Source: Aquimarina sp. BL5
GTDB taxonomy: Bacteria; Bacteroidota; Bacteroidia; Flavobacteriales; Flavobacteriaceae
Assembly (NCBI RefSeq): GCF_003443675.1
Contig: NZ_CP031963.1
Location: forward strand, 434,001-498,000
DNA length: 64,000 nucleotides
Direction: 5' to 3'
A program made the position numbers and the translations under genes. Positions 1-8,431 of the stretch are shown one piece after another (position 1 is the stretch's first letter; each line of letters opens with the position of its first letter). The notes below the pieces were generated by a model. That model worked only from the letters and a program-made list of their open reading frames with translations, was not told the DNA's origin and made no database searches.

Positions 1-1
1 A

Positions 2-991
2 ATACTTCCTTTTGTATCCCAATGGCTTACAGGTCAGGAAGATCGTTTTAGGCGAAAAGTTCTTAAGATTTTTGAAAATGCTGCTGTGGATAGACGATAT
101 GGAATCATGAGTATCGAAGAAGTTTTTACAGCAACTTCTTTTGAAGAAAAGAATGACATCCATATCAGAGAAGTAAAAAAGTTAGGGAACTCTGTAGTCA
201 AGAAAGCTTTGAATCAAGCAGATTGGGATCCAAAATCACTAGACTATATTATTACTGTAAGCTGTACTGGAATCATGATTCCGTCTTTGGATGCATATAT
301 TATTAATGAACTAGGTCTTAGACAAGATGTTGTAAGATTACCTGTTACTGAAATGGGATGTGCCGCCGGAGTATCAGGGATGATTTATGCTAAAAACTTT
401 TTACAAGCAAATCCAGGTAAAAGAGCTGCAGTAATTGCTATTGAATCACCAACCGCAACGTTTCAACATACTGATTATAGCATGGTAAATATTGTAAGTG
501 CGGCTATTTTTGGAGATGGAGCCGCTTGTGTATTGCTTTCTTCAGAAGAAGAGGTTAACGGTCCTAAAATTATCGCAGATGAGATGTATCATTTTTATGA
601 TGCAACGACAATGATGGGATTTAAATTAACAAATGGTGGATTGCAAATGGTATTGGACAAAGAGGTTCCTGAAAAGATTGCAAGACATTTTCCGGATATC
701 ATACATCCTTTTTTACAAAAGCACGGAAAAACGATAGAAGAAATTGATCATTTAATCTTTCATCCTGGTGGGAAAAAGATTGTTCAGACCGTAGAAGGTC
801 TTTTTGGAGATCTTGGTAAGAACATCGATGATACTAAGGCTGTATTGCAAGAATATGGTAATATGAGTAGCGCTACTGTGCTATATGTATTAGAGCGTTT
901 TATGAATAAAAAGCCAACTAAAGGAGAAACAGGGCTTATGCTTAGTTTTGGCCCCGGATTCTCGGCACAAAGGATATTATTAGAGTGGTAA
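2..991 (+). CDS. Type III polyketide synthase (5' end outside window)
   Basis: Chalcone/stilbene synthase-like enzyme that condenses malonyl units onto an acyl starter. The reading frame is open from base 2 to the stop at 991, giving 329 visible residues, so only about 20-40 N-terminal residues of a usual 350-390 are missing. A GTG at 86 could be taken as a start, but the upstream codons are typical family sequence. The catalytic triad is intact: Cys at visible residue 120 (VTEMGCAAG), His at 254 (FHPGG) and Asn at 287 (YGNMSSAT). It is followed by a lipoprotein, dehydratase, ketosynthase, ACP and PPTase on the same strand, which suggests a fatty-acyl starter made locally. Product (alkylresorcinol, alkylpyrone or other) cannot be read from sequence. 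Confidence 0.93.
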   Translation: MLPFVSQWLTGQEDRFRRKVLKIFENAAVDRRYGIMSIEEVFTATSFEEKNDIHIREVKKLGNSVVKKALNQADWDPKSLDYIITVSCTGIMIPSLDAYIINELGLRQDVVRLPVTEMGCAAGVSGMIYAKNFLQANPGKRAAVIAIESPTATFQHTDYSMVNIVSAAIFGDGAACVLLSSEEEVNGPKIIADEMYHFYDATTMMGFKLTNGGLQMVLDKEVPEKIARHFPDIIHPFLQKHGKTIEEIDHLIFHPGGKKIVQTVEGLFGDLGKNIDDTKAVLQEYGNMSSATVLYVLERFMNKKPTKGETGLMLSFGPGFSAQRILLEW

Positions 992-1034
992 ACATAAAGT
1001 AGGTTTAATTAGTATTAACTAAAACTATACAAAA

Positions 1035-1517
1035 ATGAAGAATGTATTGATTTGTATTATTGTATTCACAATCTCAGCTTCTGCTTGCTCAAAGGACAAT
1101 GATTCGTCTATAGAAACAGATATTTCGATACCTGAAGTTACTGCTGGTGTTACAAGTGTTTCTGTAACTGGACAAGAGGATAATTATACATTTAGTGTAG
1201 AAATAAAGAGCCCAGATTTAGGATGTAACCAATATGCAGATTGGTGGGAAATCGTGTCTGAAGACGGGAGATTACTGTATCGTAGGATATTGGCGCATAG
1301 CCATGTAAATGAGCAACCTTTTACCAGATCTGGAGGTCCCGTGAATATTGCTAAGGATGAGATAGTATATATCAGAGCGCATATGAATAATAAAGGGTAT
1401 GGAGATGTAGTATTTAAAGGAAGCGTATCTGCTGGGTTTAACCAAGAAACGTTGGAAACTACTTTTGCTAGTGAATTAGAAACGACTGCACCTTTACCAA
1501 ACGGATGTGCTTTTTAA
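1035..1517 (+). CDS. Putative lipoprotein, function unknown
   Basis: A 160-residue protein with a lipoprotein signal peptide: hydrophobic stretch, then lipobox SASAC with the modified Cys at about residue 18 and a polar SKDND spacer. The mature part is beta-rich with three further cysteines. No family recognised. It sits 43 bp after the type III PKS gene and 12 bp before the FabZ-like gene, so it is probably co-transcribed. A lipoprotein inside a lipid/polyketide cassette could help retain or export the product, but that is speculation. Confidence 0.75.
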   Translation: MKNVLICIIVFTISASACSKDNDSSIETDISIPEVTAGVTSVSVTGQEDNYTFSVEIKSPDLGCNQYADWWEIVSEDGRLLYRRILAHSHVNEQPFTRSGGPVNIAKDEIVYIRAHMNNKGYGDVVFKGSVSAGFNQETLETTFASELETTAPLPNGCAF

Positions 1518-1529
1518 AAAATAAAAACT

Positions 1530-1961
1530 TTGACTAAAGAACAAATCATAGAAAAATTACCGTATGAAGCTCCCTTTTTATTTGTAGATGAAATTTTAGA
1601 GGTAAATGAGGACGGTATTAAAGGATACTATACATTAAAACCCGATGAATATTTTTATAAAGGTCATTTTAAAGATCATCCTATTACGCCAGGTGTCATT
1701 CTAACAGAGATTATGGCCCAAATCGGATTAGTGTGTTTAGGAATATTTATTCTAAAAGAACAAATAGATAAAAGCACAATTGGAGTTGCTATGAGTAGTA
1801 CTGGAATCAATTTTTATAAATCGGTCCTGCCAGGAGAAAAGGTATTGGTGAAATCGGAAAAGGAATACTTTAGATTTAATAAGTTAAAATGTAAAGTTGA
1901 AATGTTTAATGAGGAGCAAAAATTAATTGCAAAAGGAGAAATTGCCGGAATGATTGTGTGA
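1530..1961 (+). CDS. FabZ-like 3-hydroxyacyl-ACP dehydratase
   Basis: Hotdog-fold dehydratase of 143 residues, the usual single-domain FabZ size. It would remove water from 3-hydroxyacyl-ACP to give trans-2-enoyl-ACP. The FabZ signature is present: GHF followed by HPITPGVILTE, with likely catalytic His46 and Glu60 and the downstream AQ. The start is a TTG at 1530; no in-frame ATG precedes the conserved N terminus and the gene begins 12 bp after the lipoprotein stop. Together with the ketosynthase and ACP it forms part of a dedicated acyl-chain pathway beside the type III PKS. It may accept a specialised substrate rather than serve bulk fatty-acid synthesis. Confidence 0.88.
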   Translation: MTKEQIIEKLPYEAPFLFVDEILEVNEDGIKGYYTLKPDEYFYKGHFKDHPITPGVILTEIMAQIGLVCLGIFILKEQIDKSTIGVAMSSTGINFYKSVLPGEKVLVKSEKEYFRFNKLKCKVEMFNEEQKLIAKGEIAGMIV

Positions 1962-2077
1962 AGTAGTTAATTAGTTAAGCTTAAAGGAAAACAAAAAATA
2001 AGGAATCATTGTGCAGATAATTGAACCTAAAACAGTATTTAAGAAAATAGGTAACTTTATTAATACTTCTAAATCTT

Positions 2078-3355
2078 ATGAGTAAAAAACGGGTTGTCAT
2101 AACAGGTTTAGGTGTAGTTGCTCCAAATGGAACGAACGTTTCAGATTTTACCGAGGCAATCAGAACCGGTACATCTGGAATACAGTATGTAGATGAATTA
2201 AATCAATTAAAATTTTCTTGTCAAATTGCTGGTAAACCGATATATGAGTATGATTACTTAAATAATTACTTTAATAGTATTCAGTTAAGAGGTTTACACG
2301 CTTCAGGTTTGGAATATGGTGTAATTGCTGGATTAGATGCCTGGAAAGATGCTGGATTAACAATACCAGATAAAACCGAAAATCCACTTTGGAACGCTGG
2401 AATTATCTTCGGGACTGGAGTATTAGGAGTTGATAAATTTAGAGAAGCAATTTATAAAGTTGATGCAGGAAATGTAAGAAGATTAGGGAGCACTACGGTT
2501 ATACAGACAATGGCAAGTGGTATTAGTGCCTTTTTAGGAGGAATGCTAGGTTGCGGAAATGTTACTACGACCAATTCGTCTGCTTGTAGTACGGGTACAG
2601 AAGCTATTTTAATGGCATATGATCGTATTGTATCCGAAAAAGCAGAAATCATACTAGCGGGTAGCACTAGTGATAGTGGTCCTTATGTTTGGGGAGGTTT
2701 TGATGCGATGAGAATTCTTCCTCATAAATACAATAATAATCCTACAGAGGCTTCAAGACCAATGAGCGAAACTGCTAGTGGTTTTGTGCCGGGAAGTGGA
2801 GCAGGAGCGCTCGTTGTAGAAAGCTTAGAAAGTGCTCATAAACGTGGAGCTACAATCTATGCAGAAATATTAGGAGGACACGTAAATAGTGGTGGTCAGC
2901 GAAATGGTGGTAGTATGACTGCCCCCAATAGTATAGCCGTAAAAGAATGTATCCAACAGGCAGTTATAAATTCTGGAATTAAAGCAAATGATATCGATAC
3001 TGTTAATGGTCATTTAACAGCTACTACCAAAGATGCTATGGAAATCGAGAATTGGTGTGATGCATTGGGGAGAAAAGGAAAAGATTTTCCCTACATAAAT
3101 TCATTAAAAAGCTTAGTTGGTCATTGTCTTGCAGCATCTGGCAGTATAGAAAGTGTTGCTACAGTACTTCAGTTAAAAGAAGACTTCATTTTTGGAAATA
3201 TTAACTGCGAAGATTTGCATCCTGAAATTGCAGCTATGGTAGACAGAGAAAGGATTCCCAGTAAAACCGTATCTAAACCTCTTCAAATTGCAGCAAAAGC
3301 CAGTTTTGGATTTGGAGATGTAAATGCTTGTATTATCTTTAAAAAATATTCATAA
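2078..3355 (+). CDS. Beta-ketoacyl-ACP synthase (KAS II/FabF-like)
   Basis: Condensing enzyme of 425 residues, normal KAS II length. The Cys-His-His triad is visible: Cys170 in NSSACSTGTEA, His312 in VNGHLTATTKDA and His349 in SLVGHCLAASG. The first His motif reads GHLTATTKD instead of the usual HGTSTxxND, so the substrate may differ from housekeeping FabF. A 116-bp gap precedes it and holds TAACTTTA near 2050, an imperfect promoter box, so it may have its own promoter. It is followed after 10 bp by the ACP gene. Likely role: chain elongation on the neighbouring ACP. Confidence 0.92.
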   Translation: MSKKRVVITGLGVVAPNGTNVSDFTEAIRTGTSGIQYVDELNQLKFSCQIAGKPIYEYDYLNNYFNSIQLRGLHASGLEYGVIAGLDAWKDAGLTIPDKTENPLWNAGIIFGTGVLGVDKFREAIYKVDAGNVRRLGSTTVIQTMASGISAFLGGMLGCGNVTTTNSSACSTGTEAILMAYDRIVSEKAEIILAGSTSDSGPYVWGGFDAMRILPHKYNNNPTEASRPMSETASGFVPGSGAGALVVESLESAHKRGATIYAEILGGHVNSGGQRNGGSMTAPNSIAVKECIQQAVINSGIKANDIDTVNGHLTATTKDAMEIENWCDALGRKGKDFPYINSLKSLVGHCLAASGSIESVATVLQLKEDFIFGNINCEDLHPEIAAMVDRERIPSKTVSKPLQIAAKASFGFGDVNACIIFKKYS

Positions 3356-3365
3356 TCAAAATTTC

Positions 3366-3620
3366 ATGACAAAAGAAGAATTACTATCCAAATTAAAAAC
3401 TATTATAGAGCCTTATGTGCAGAACCAAGATGGATTGCATAATATCTCCGAGGATACAAATTTCATAGAGGATTTAGAGATTAACTCCGCCAACTTGGTA
3501 GATGTTATTCTGGATGTAGAAGATGAGTTTGGTATTGAGATAGATAATGACGGAATGGATAAGATGCTTACCATAAAGGCATCTATAGAGGTAATACGGG
3601 ATAAATTAGCAGCTAAATGA
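3366..3620 (+). CDS. Acyl carrier protein
   Basis: An acidic, four-helix carrier protein of 84 residues. The phosphopantetheine attachment serine is Ser41 in DLEINSANLVD, a variant of the usual DSL motif. The start chosen is ATG 3366, 10 bp after the ketosynthase stop; a longer frame begins inside the ketosynthase gene and is unlikely. The stop overlaps the PPTase start by four bases (ATGA), a sign of translational coupling. The protein is expected to carry the acyl chain built by the adjacent ketosynthase and dehydratase. Confidence 0.92.
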   Translation: MTKEELLSKLKTIIEPYVQNQDGLHNISEDTNFIEDLEINSANLVDVILDVEDEFGIEIDNDGMDKMLTIKASIEVIRDKLAAK

Positions 3621-4159
3621 TAGGCAATGATATTGTAGACCTTAAACTTGCTTCTGTACAAAGTAATTGGCGGAGAAAGGGATGGTTACAAAAAATCTTT
3701 AATGAATCAGAACAGGATAGGATTTGGGATGCGGAAGATTCCAATCATATGGTATGGAAGTTATGGAGTATGAAAGAGGCTGCATATAAAGCACATCAGC
3801 GGCTTTTTTCGCTTTCACCTAGATACAATCCATATGATTTTATTTGTACAGGTGCTAATGTGACCATACAAAATTATAATTATCAAACTGTCTCAAAACA
3901 AACCGAGAAGTACGTTTATACAATTGCATATACAGATCAAACGAATTTTATTTCAAAAATATTTACAGATGAGTCATTACAGTATAAGCGTAAACTTGTG
4001 TATTATATTGCCAATGTAATGGATGTGAATCTATCTGCTGTCACTTTACAAAAGGACGTAAATGGTATTCCATGTGTCAAAATTCATAATAAAGTAACAG
4101 ATATAGCTATTTCTTTGTCTAGTCATGGATCTTTTTCGGCCTTTACAATTGATTTATAA
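3617..4159 (+). CDS. 4'-phosphopantetheinyl transferase (Sfp/AcpS superfamily)
   Basis: A 180-residue transferase that moves phosphopantetheine from CoA to the carrier-protein serine. Family motifs are present: GNDIVDL at residues 3-9 (Mg-binding Asp) and WSMKEAAYK at residues 50-58, the WxxKEAxxK signature with Glu54 and Lys58. It overlaps the ACP gene by four bases, so it very likely activates that ACP. It is the last gene of the cassette. Length is somewhat below the 220-240 residues of Sfp-type enzymes, closer to single-domain forms. Confidence 0.9.
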   Translation: MIGNDIVDLKLASVQSNWRRKGWLQKIFNESEQDRIWDAEDSNHMVWKLWSMKEAAYKAHQRLFSLSPRYNPYDFICTGANVTIQNYNYQTVSKQTEKYVYTIAYTDQTNFISKIFTDESLQYKRKLVYYIANVMDVNLSAVTLQKDVNGIPCVKIHNKVTDIAISLSSHGSFSAFTIDL

Positions 4160-4260
4160 TTCCTAAAAGTGTTTTTTTAGTTTCTTTTCAAAAAATGTTA
4201 GGGGGTATTGCCCTTATAAAATACAGTATTTATACCCTTACATAGTTTATGAATAGTAGG

Positions 4261-4268
4261 TATCTTTG
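4261..4268 (+). promoter_or_regulatory. Promoter -7 box TATCTTTG for the 47-residue ORF
   Basis: TATCTTTG matches the Bacteroidota consensus TAnnTTTG. It lies 34 bp upstream of the ATG at 4303, which would give a leader of roughly 28 nt. No convincing -33 TTTG was seen. Confidence 0.55.
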
Positions 4269-4302
4269 TATCAGGGAAAATGAATACAGAAAAACAACTA
4301 AA

Positions 4303-4446
4303 ATGATTACACAATTAGTAACAAAAGGGAAAGAAAAACGTGATGATAAAATTAAAATTACACGTTTAACAAAAGCGAATATTGTAAATACTGGACTTAT
4401 GACAACTTCAGAAAGATTGGCAAAGGCATATAGTATAAATTTATAA
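4303..4446 (+). CDS. Small basic protein of 47 residues, unknown
   Basis: Short ORF (starts MITQLVTKGKEKRDDKI) with a high Lys/Arg content and no membrane segment. The ATG at 4303 is preferred because the TATCTTTG box at 4261 would lie inside any longer version. An ATG at 4280 opens an 8-codon frame whose stop TGA overlaps this ATG, a possible coupled leader. It converges with the YceI gene, with 5 bp between stop codons. No family recognised; the promoter and the 5' layout are the main arguments that it is real. Confidence 0.45.
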   Translation: MITQLVTKGKEKRDDKIKITRLTKANIVNTGLMTTSERLAKAYSINL

Positions 4447-4451
4447 CCATT

Positions 4452-5057
4452 TTACTTCAAAATGGGGAAATCAAATATAATATTCAGTTTGTTTTTCTCC
4501 CTTTCATCGTGGATATTAACACCAAAATCACTGGTATGAATAGTAGTTTTTCCTAAAAGGTTTTTGGTAATATCTAAAGTGAAATTAATGATAATTTCTT
4601 TAGTCACACCTTTTATAGTAAGATCTCCTATTACTTTGTAATTGTTATCGCCAAAATGAACTACTTCTTTGCTTTCAAAAGCAATTTTTGGGTACTTCTT
4701 TTTATAAAAAAACTTTTCCCACATCAGATGACCATCCCTTATGAAGTTATCCGTATCCAATGTATTCACAAGGGCGGTACCTTTAAAATATGCATTATCT
4801 GGATCTTCTGGATTAAAAGATATCTTGAAATCCAAACCACCGATAGTTCCGTTAGTTTCTTCAGAAATAAAATCAAAAGTTATTTTAGCATTTTTCTTAT
4901 CAAACTCTAACTTAATAACATCATTGATTAAAGCATCTTCATGCCCAATATAACCATCAGATCTATTAATCATTTCCTCAGAAGGAGGCGTAAATTGGCC
5001 ATATCCAAAAGGGACCAATAAGACTAAAAAAAAGATAAAATTAACGTAGGTTTTCAT
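4452..5057 (-). CDS. YceI family periplasmic protein
   Basis: A 201-residue secreted lipocalin-like protein. It begins with a signal peptide ending near FGYGQ (residue 21), followed by a beta-barrel domain; the segments GTIGGLDFKISF and VIGDLTIKGVTKEI are typical YceI sequence. Family members bind polyisoprenoid or other amphiphilic lipids in the periplasm. The gene stands alone on the minus strand between the PKS cassette and the efflux pump, so no pathway link is proven, although a lipid binder next to a lipid-producing cassette is suggestive. Confidence 0.85.
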   Translation of the reverse strand: MKTYVNFIFFLVLLVPFGYGQFTPPSEEMINRSDGYIGHEDALINDVIKLEFDKKNAKITFDFISEETNGTIGGLDFKISFNPEDPDNAYFKGTALVNTLDTDNFIRDGHLMWEKFFYKKKYPKIAFESKEVVHFGDNNYKVIGDLTIKGVTKEIIINFTLDITKNLLGKTTIHTSDFGVNIHDEREKNKLNIIFDFPILK

Positions 5058-5255
5058 AATACATATCGTTTTATAGGTATACCGAGGATCAAGAATCGTT
5101 CCAACTGCTTTAATAAATCGGCGATTGTAAAATAGATGAAAATCGAGTAAATAATTATAATTTGGTGTTAACGTTTCTACGAAATTCTAAAAAAAAATCT
5201 AACTTAGAAAGGAAATTAATTGTTAATCAGGTTACTAAGTCATAAAAACTCAGGT

Positions 5256-5438
5256 ATGGAAAATCAAAAAAAAGAGAAGTCCTGGTCAAAAAGAAAGTTT
5301 GCGGATTTCCAAAACAAGTATCGTCGATCTTCTAATTTCGGGTATGGATCGAAGAGAGATAAGTTTGCTATCGCAGGTAATGGTGAATTATCTGTTCCCG
5401 GAAATAAGAATACAAGTGATAAAGATGCTACAAGCTGA
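5256..5438 (+). CDS. Small basic protein of 60 residues, uncertain
   Basis: Possible ORF starting at ATG 5256 (MENQKKEKSWSKRKFADFQN). It is rich in Lys, Arg, Ser and Asn and looks disordered. It ends 3 bp before the convergent stop of the MFS gene. The longer version from 5220 begins with an unlikely leader. No clear promoter box or ribosome site was found upstream and no family is recognised, so this may be spurious. Confidence 0.35.
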   Translation: MENQKKEKSWSKRKFADFQNKYRRSSNFGYGSKRDKFAIAGNGELSVPGNKNTSDKDATS

Positions 5439-5441
5439 AAA

Positions 5442-6647
5442 CTATTGTTTTACTTTTTTCCTGGAAGCTTTTAGATATAGCAGAATTCCAATAGAAATTG
5501 CTGCGCAAATTGAGAAACCTAAAAATAATGGTAACGCAGTATTTTCAACATATCTTCCTATATAAGTGCTAATAGGAACAGCCATTAATGTGCTTATAAA
5601 TCCGGTTAATGCAGCTGCTATTCCTGCGATATGACCTACTGGTTCCATAGCCAAAGCTCTTAAGTTTCCGAATAGAAATCCTATCGAAAAAAATTGTAAT
5701 CCAAAGAAAATCAATAATATAATTACACTAGGGTTTGTATCACCATAAAACAAGACAATGTATAATAATGAAATGCCAAAGAATGCGTATAGTGAAATAG
5801 AAACAAGTCTTTCCATTCCATATTTTAGAACCAAGGTGCCATTCAGAAAAGTAGCAGTTCCAATAGAAATTGCCAATAATGCAAAAATATACGGGAACTC
5901 ATCTTTGAGCTGATATTGCTGTTCAAAAATTTGCTGAGAACTACTAAGATACACTAAAAAGGAACCTACAATAAAACCAGAAATAATGGTGTAACCAATA
6001 GTGTTTTTATGCTTTACTAATTCTTTAACCCCATCTATAAAAATATGAGAAGAAAATTGAATACGTTTAGAAATTTCTAAGGTTTCGGTTTGTCGTTTCC
6101 AAAACCAAAAAGAAACTAATCCACTAAATATTAGTTGAATATAGAATATCGCTTGCCAATTATAATGATCCAACACGGATTTTCCTAAAGCCGGAGCAAT
6201 GATGGGAACTAAAATAAAAACCACAGTGATAAATGACATAATACGAGCCATATAATCACCACTATAAATATCTCGAATCATTGCAATAGCAATCGTTCTG
6301 GGAGCAGAAAGCCCAATACCTTGTATAATTCTTCCAGCTATCATTACGCTAAGACTAGTAGCATTAATACACATAAAACTTGCAATAATAAAGAGTGCAA
6401 ACCCCATATAAACTACAGGTTTTCTGCCAATACTGTCCGAAATAGGCCCAAAAATTAGAGGACCAATGCCTAGACCTAAAAAGATCATAGTAATCAGTAA
6501 TTGATTATCTGACAATTTAGTTGAGCCAATAGTATTTCCAATAATGTCTAATGCAGGTAATAGCGCATCAATAGCCAAAGCCACAATAGACATCAGCGAG
6601 GCCATTAAGACAATAAATTCTAACTGTGCATATTTCTTTTTGAGCAT
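5442..6647 (-). CDS. MFS drug efflux transporter, Bcr/CflA family
   Basis: Twelve-helix major facilitator of about 401 residues. The cytoplasmic loop 2-3 motif GPISDSIGRKPV and the downstream GRIIQGIG are characteristic of Bcr/CflA proton-driven drug exporters. The start MLKKK at 6647 is preferred to an ATG at 6665: the intervening bases contain TACTTTTG, a perfect TAnnTTTG promoter box on the minus strand, which would give a nearly leaderless mRNA. Substrate unknown; bicyclomycin, sulfonamide or chloramphenicol-type drugs are typical for the family. Confidence 0.88.
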   Translation of the reverse strand: MLKKKYAQLEFIVLMASLMSIVALAIDALLPALDIIGNTIGSTKLSDNQLLITMIFLGLGIGPLIFGPISDSIGRKPVVYMGFALFIIASFMCINATSLSVMIAGRIIQGIGLSAPRTIAIAMIRDIYSGDYMARIMSFITVVFILVPIIAPALGKSVLDHYNWQAIFYIQLIFSGLVSFWFWKRQTETLEISKRIQFSSHIFIDGVKELVKHKNTIGYTIISGFIVGSFLVYLSSSQQIFEQQYQLKDEFPYIFALLAISIGTATFLNGTLVLKYGMERLVSISLYAFFGISLLYIVLFYGDTNPSVIILLIFFGLQFFSIGFLFGNLRALAMEPVGHIAGIAAALTGFISTLMAVPISTYIGRYVENTALPLFLGFSICAAISIGILLYLKASRKKVKQ

Positions 6648-6917
6648 CCCGCAAAAGTAGCTCATTTAGTAATACAGTCTAATATTCATTGTTGCTATTT
6701 AACCTTTATTTAGCAGCAACTTTTTTTAGTATTAAAACTGGTACTCATTCATTAATTTATTTGTATTATAATTTTAGTTTAAAACCACAGAAAATTATCT
6801 TTTAAATTATAAAATTGAGCTAAATACAGGCGCTCTATGGATTATTGAAAAATAAAATTTGTAAATTACGGTATGAAAATTGCTGATTAAATAATTGTAA
6901 AACAAAAAGATAGAAAG

Positions 6918-7490
6918 ATGAGGGTTTTAGTTTTTATATTTATCATAAGTGGTTTTTTTATTGGATGTAATAGTGCAAGAAAAACAATTGAACCAACTGC
7001 AAAAAGTAAAGCTTTGGAAGCAATGATTGCCAATAAGGAATTTATTATAGAATCAGATTGGATGTATCCACAACCAACATCTAGTATGAATGCAATTGCT
7101 AACAGCGGGTTACTTCCTCCTGGAAGTACAACAAATAATATTAGTCTTATAGGAAATCCGAATTCGCTAAAAGTTCATGGAGATAGTATTACATTGGATT
7201 TACCGTTTTATGGAGAAAGACGATTATCATCAGGGCAATATGGTGGAAACAATGGAGGTATTGTTTTTAAAGGAATACCAGATCGATATGAGGTAACAAA
7301 AGATGAAAAAAGACAACGGCATATAATCAAGTTTACTGTAAAAAATAATAGTGAATCTTATCAGGGGATTATTACATTATATCCTAATTGGAATAGCAAT
7401 ATTGTAATCAATAGTACTTACTTAACAACAGTCCAGTACAGGGGAATGGTCTCTGGGCTTGAAGCAGATGACGCTGTTGTGACAAATTAA
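6918..7490 (+). CDS. DUF4251-type lipoprotein
   Basis: A 190-residue lipoprotein: signal peptide with lipobox FFIGC (Cys at about residue 17), then a beta-rich domain with the pattern of DUF4251 proteins (KEFIIESDWMYPQ near residues 41-53, GGIVFKGIP near 113-121, and the C-terminal YRGMVSGL). Function of the family is unknown; it occurs in Bacteroidota and is probably exposed at the inner or outer membrane. Single gene with 250 bp of AT-rich sequence upstream. Confidence 0.75.
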   Translation: MRVLVFIFIISGFFIGCNSARKTIEPTAKSKALEAMIANKEFIIESDWMYPQPTSSMNAIANSGLLPPGSTTNNISLIGNPNSLKVHGDSITLDLPFYGERRLSSGQYGGNNGGIVFKGIPDRYEVTKDEKRQRHIIKFTVKNNSESYQGIITLYPNWNSNIVINSTYLTTVQYRGMVSGLEADDAVVTN

Positions 7491-7585
7491 TTGTTATTTG
7501 TCAAGTTTTTTAATATATCATTTGATAAGTTAACTACTAGTTGCTTATGTCTTATATAAAGAAAAGTAAATAGACTAATCAAAGC

Positions 7586-8431
7586 TTAGATGCTATTCTG
7601 TAGTTCTTCAATGTCTTCAATATAAGTTTGATAAAATTCTTCTACATAGGGTCTTCTACTATTATATCCTTGCGATAAAAGTTCTTTCGATGTTTTTATA
7701 AGTGCTAAAATTTCTAAAGGTTTTTTATGAAGAGCCTTCATCGTTTTTGCTTTCCAATAAAACAGATCCGCATTTTTGTTATTTTTTATTCCTAAATCAA
7801 ATTTTTCTAGTGCTTTTTCTAAATCACCCGTTTCAAAATAAGTAATACCGTAGTACATAAAAGCTCTACTTTCTATATAATTTAAATCTCCAGATTTTGA
7901 CTCGTGTTCAAAAAACTTTTTGAAATATTCTTGAGCCTTTGGATATTCTTTTTTCATCATATAGGCTATACCTCTCATAAGGTCAATATTTTCGGACTGC
8001 GGATAATCTACAAAATTTGGAGTAAGCTCATCTAATTCATCAAAATCTTTGATAGCATTATCATAATCTCTATAAAAATATAAGTATAAATATCCTCGAT
8101 ATCCTTGCCAAGATTCTGGATCAAGTGATACAGCTTTGGCATATTTCTTCATCGTCTCTGTATTGATCCCTCTTTTTACTCTAGAAGCTCCCATTTCTCT
8201 ATACGAATCAGAAAAAGTAGCATCAAGAAGTATAGCTTCCTTAATTAAAAAATGTTCTTCAGGAGAGCCTTGATTATGAGCTATTTTTAACCCTTCTATA
8301 AATTGTTTAGCATATTTTTTTTTCTCTGTTTCGTCAAATTCTTTTTTATACAATTGTGGTTGTTTACTACAAGAGGTCATCAACAACAAACTACAAAGAA
8401 AACTAAGGCAAAATATCTTGAATCTTTCCAT
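7586..8431 (-). CDS. TPR-repeat lipoprotein
   Basis: A 281-residue lipoprotein: signal peptide and lipobox LLMTSC (Cys at about 21), followed by helical repeats. TPR-like units are seen around residues 80-125, 145-175 and 180-230 (for example YGITYFETGDLEKALEKFD). Such proteins serve as scaffolds. Its start overlaps the end of the upstream lipoprotein gene by 29 bp, so the two are co-transcribed and probably act together. No specific function is evident. Confidence 0.75.
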   Translation of the reverse strand: MERFKIFCLSFLCSLLLMTSCSKQPQLYKKEFDETEKKKYAKQFIEGLKIAHNQGSPEEHFLIKEAILLDATFSDSYREMGASRVKRGINTETMKKYAKAVSLDPESWQGYRGYLYLYFYRDYDNAIKDFDELDELTPNFVDYPQSENIDLMRGIAYMMKKEYPKAQEYFKKFFEHESKSGDLNYIESRAFMYYGITYFETGDLEKALEKFDLGIKNNKNADLFYWKAKTMKALHKKPLEILALIKTSKELLSQGYNSRRPYVEEFYQTYIEDIEELQNSI

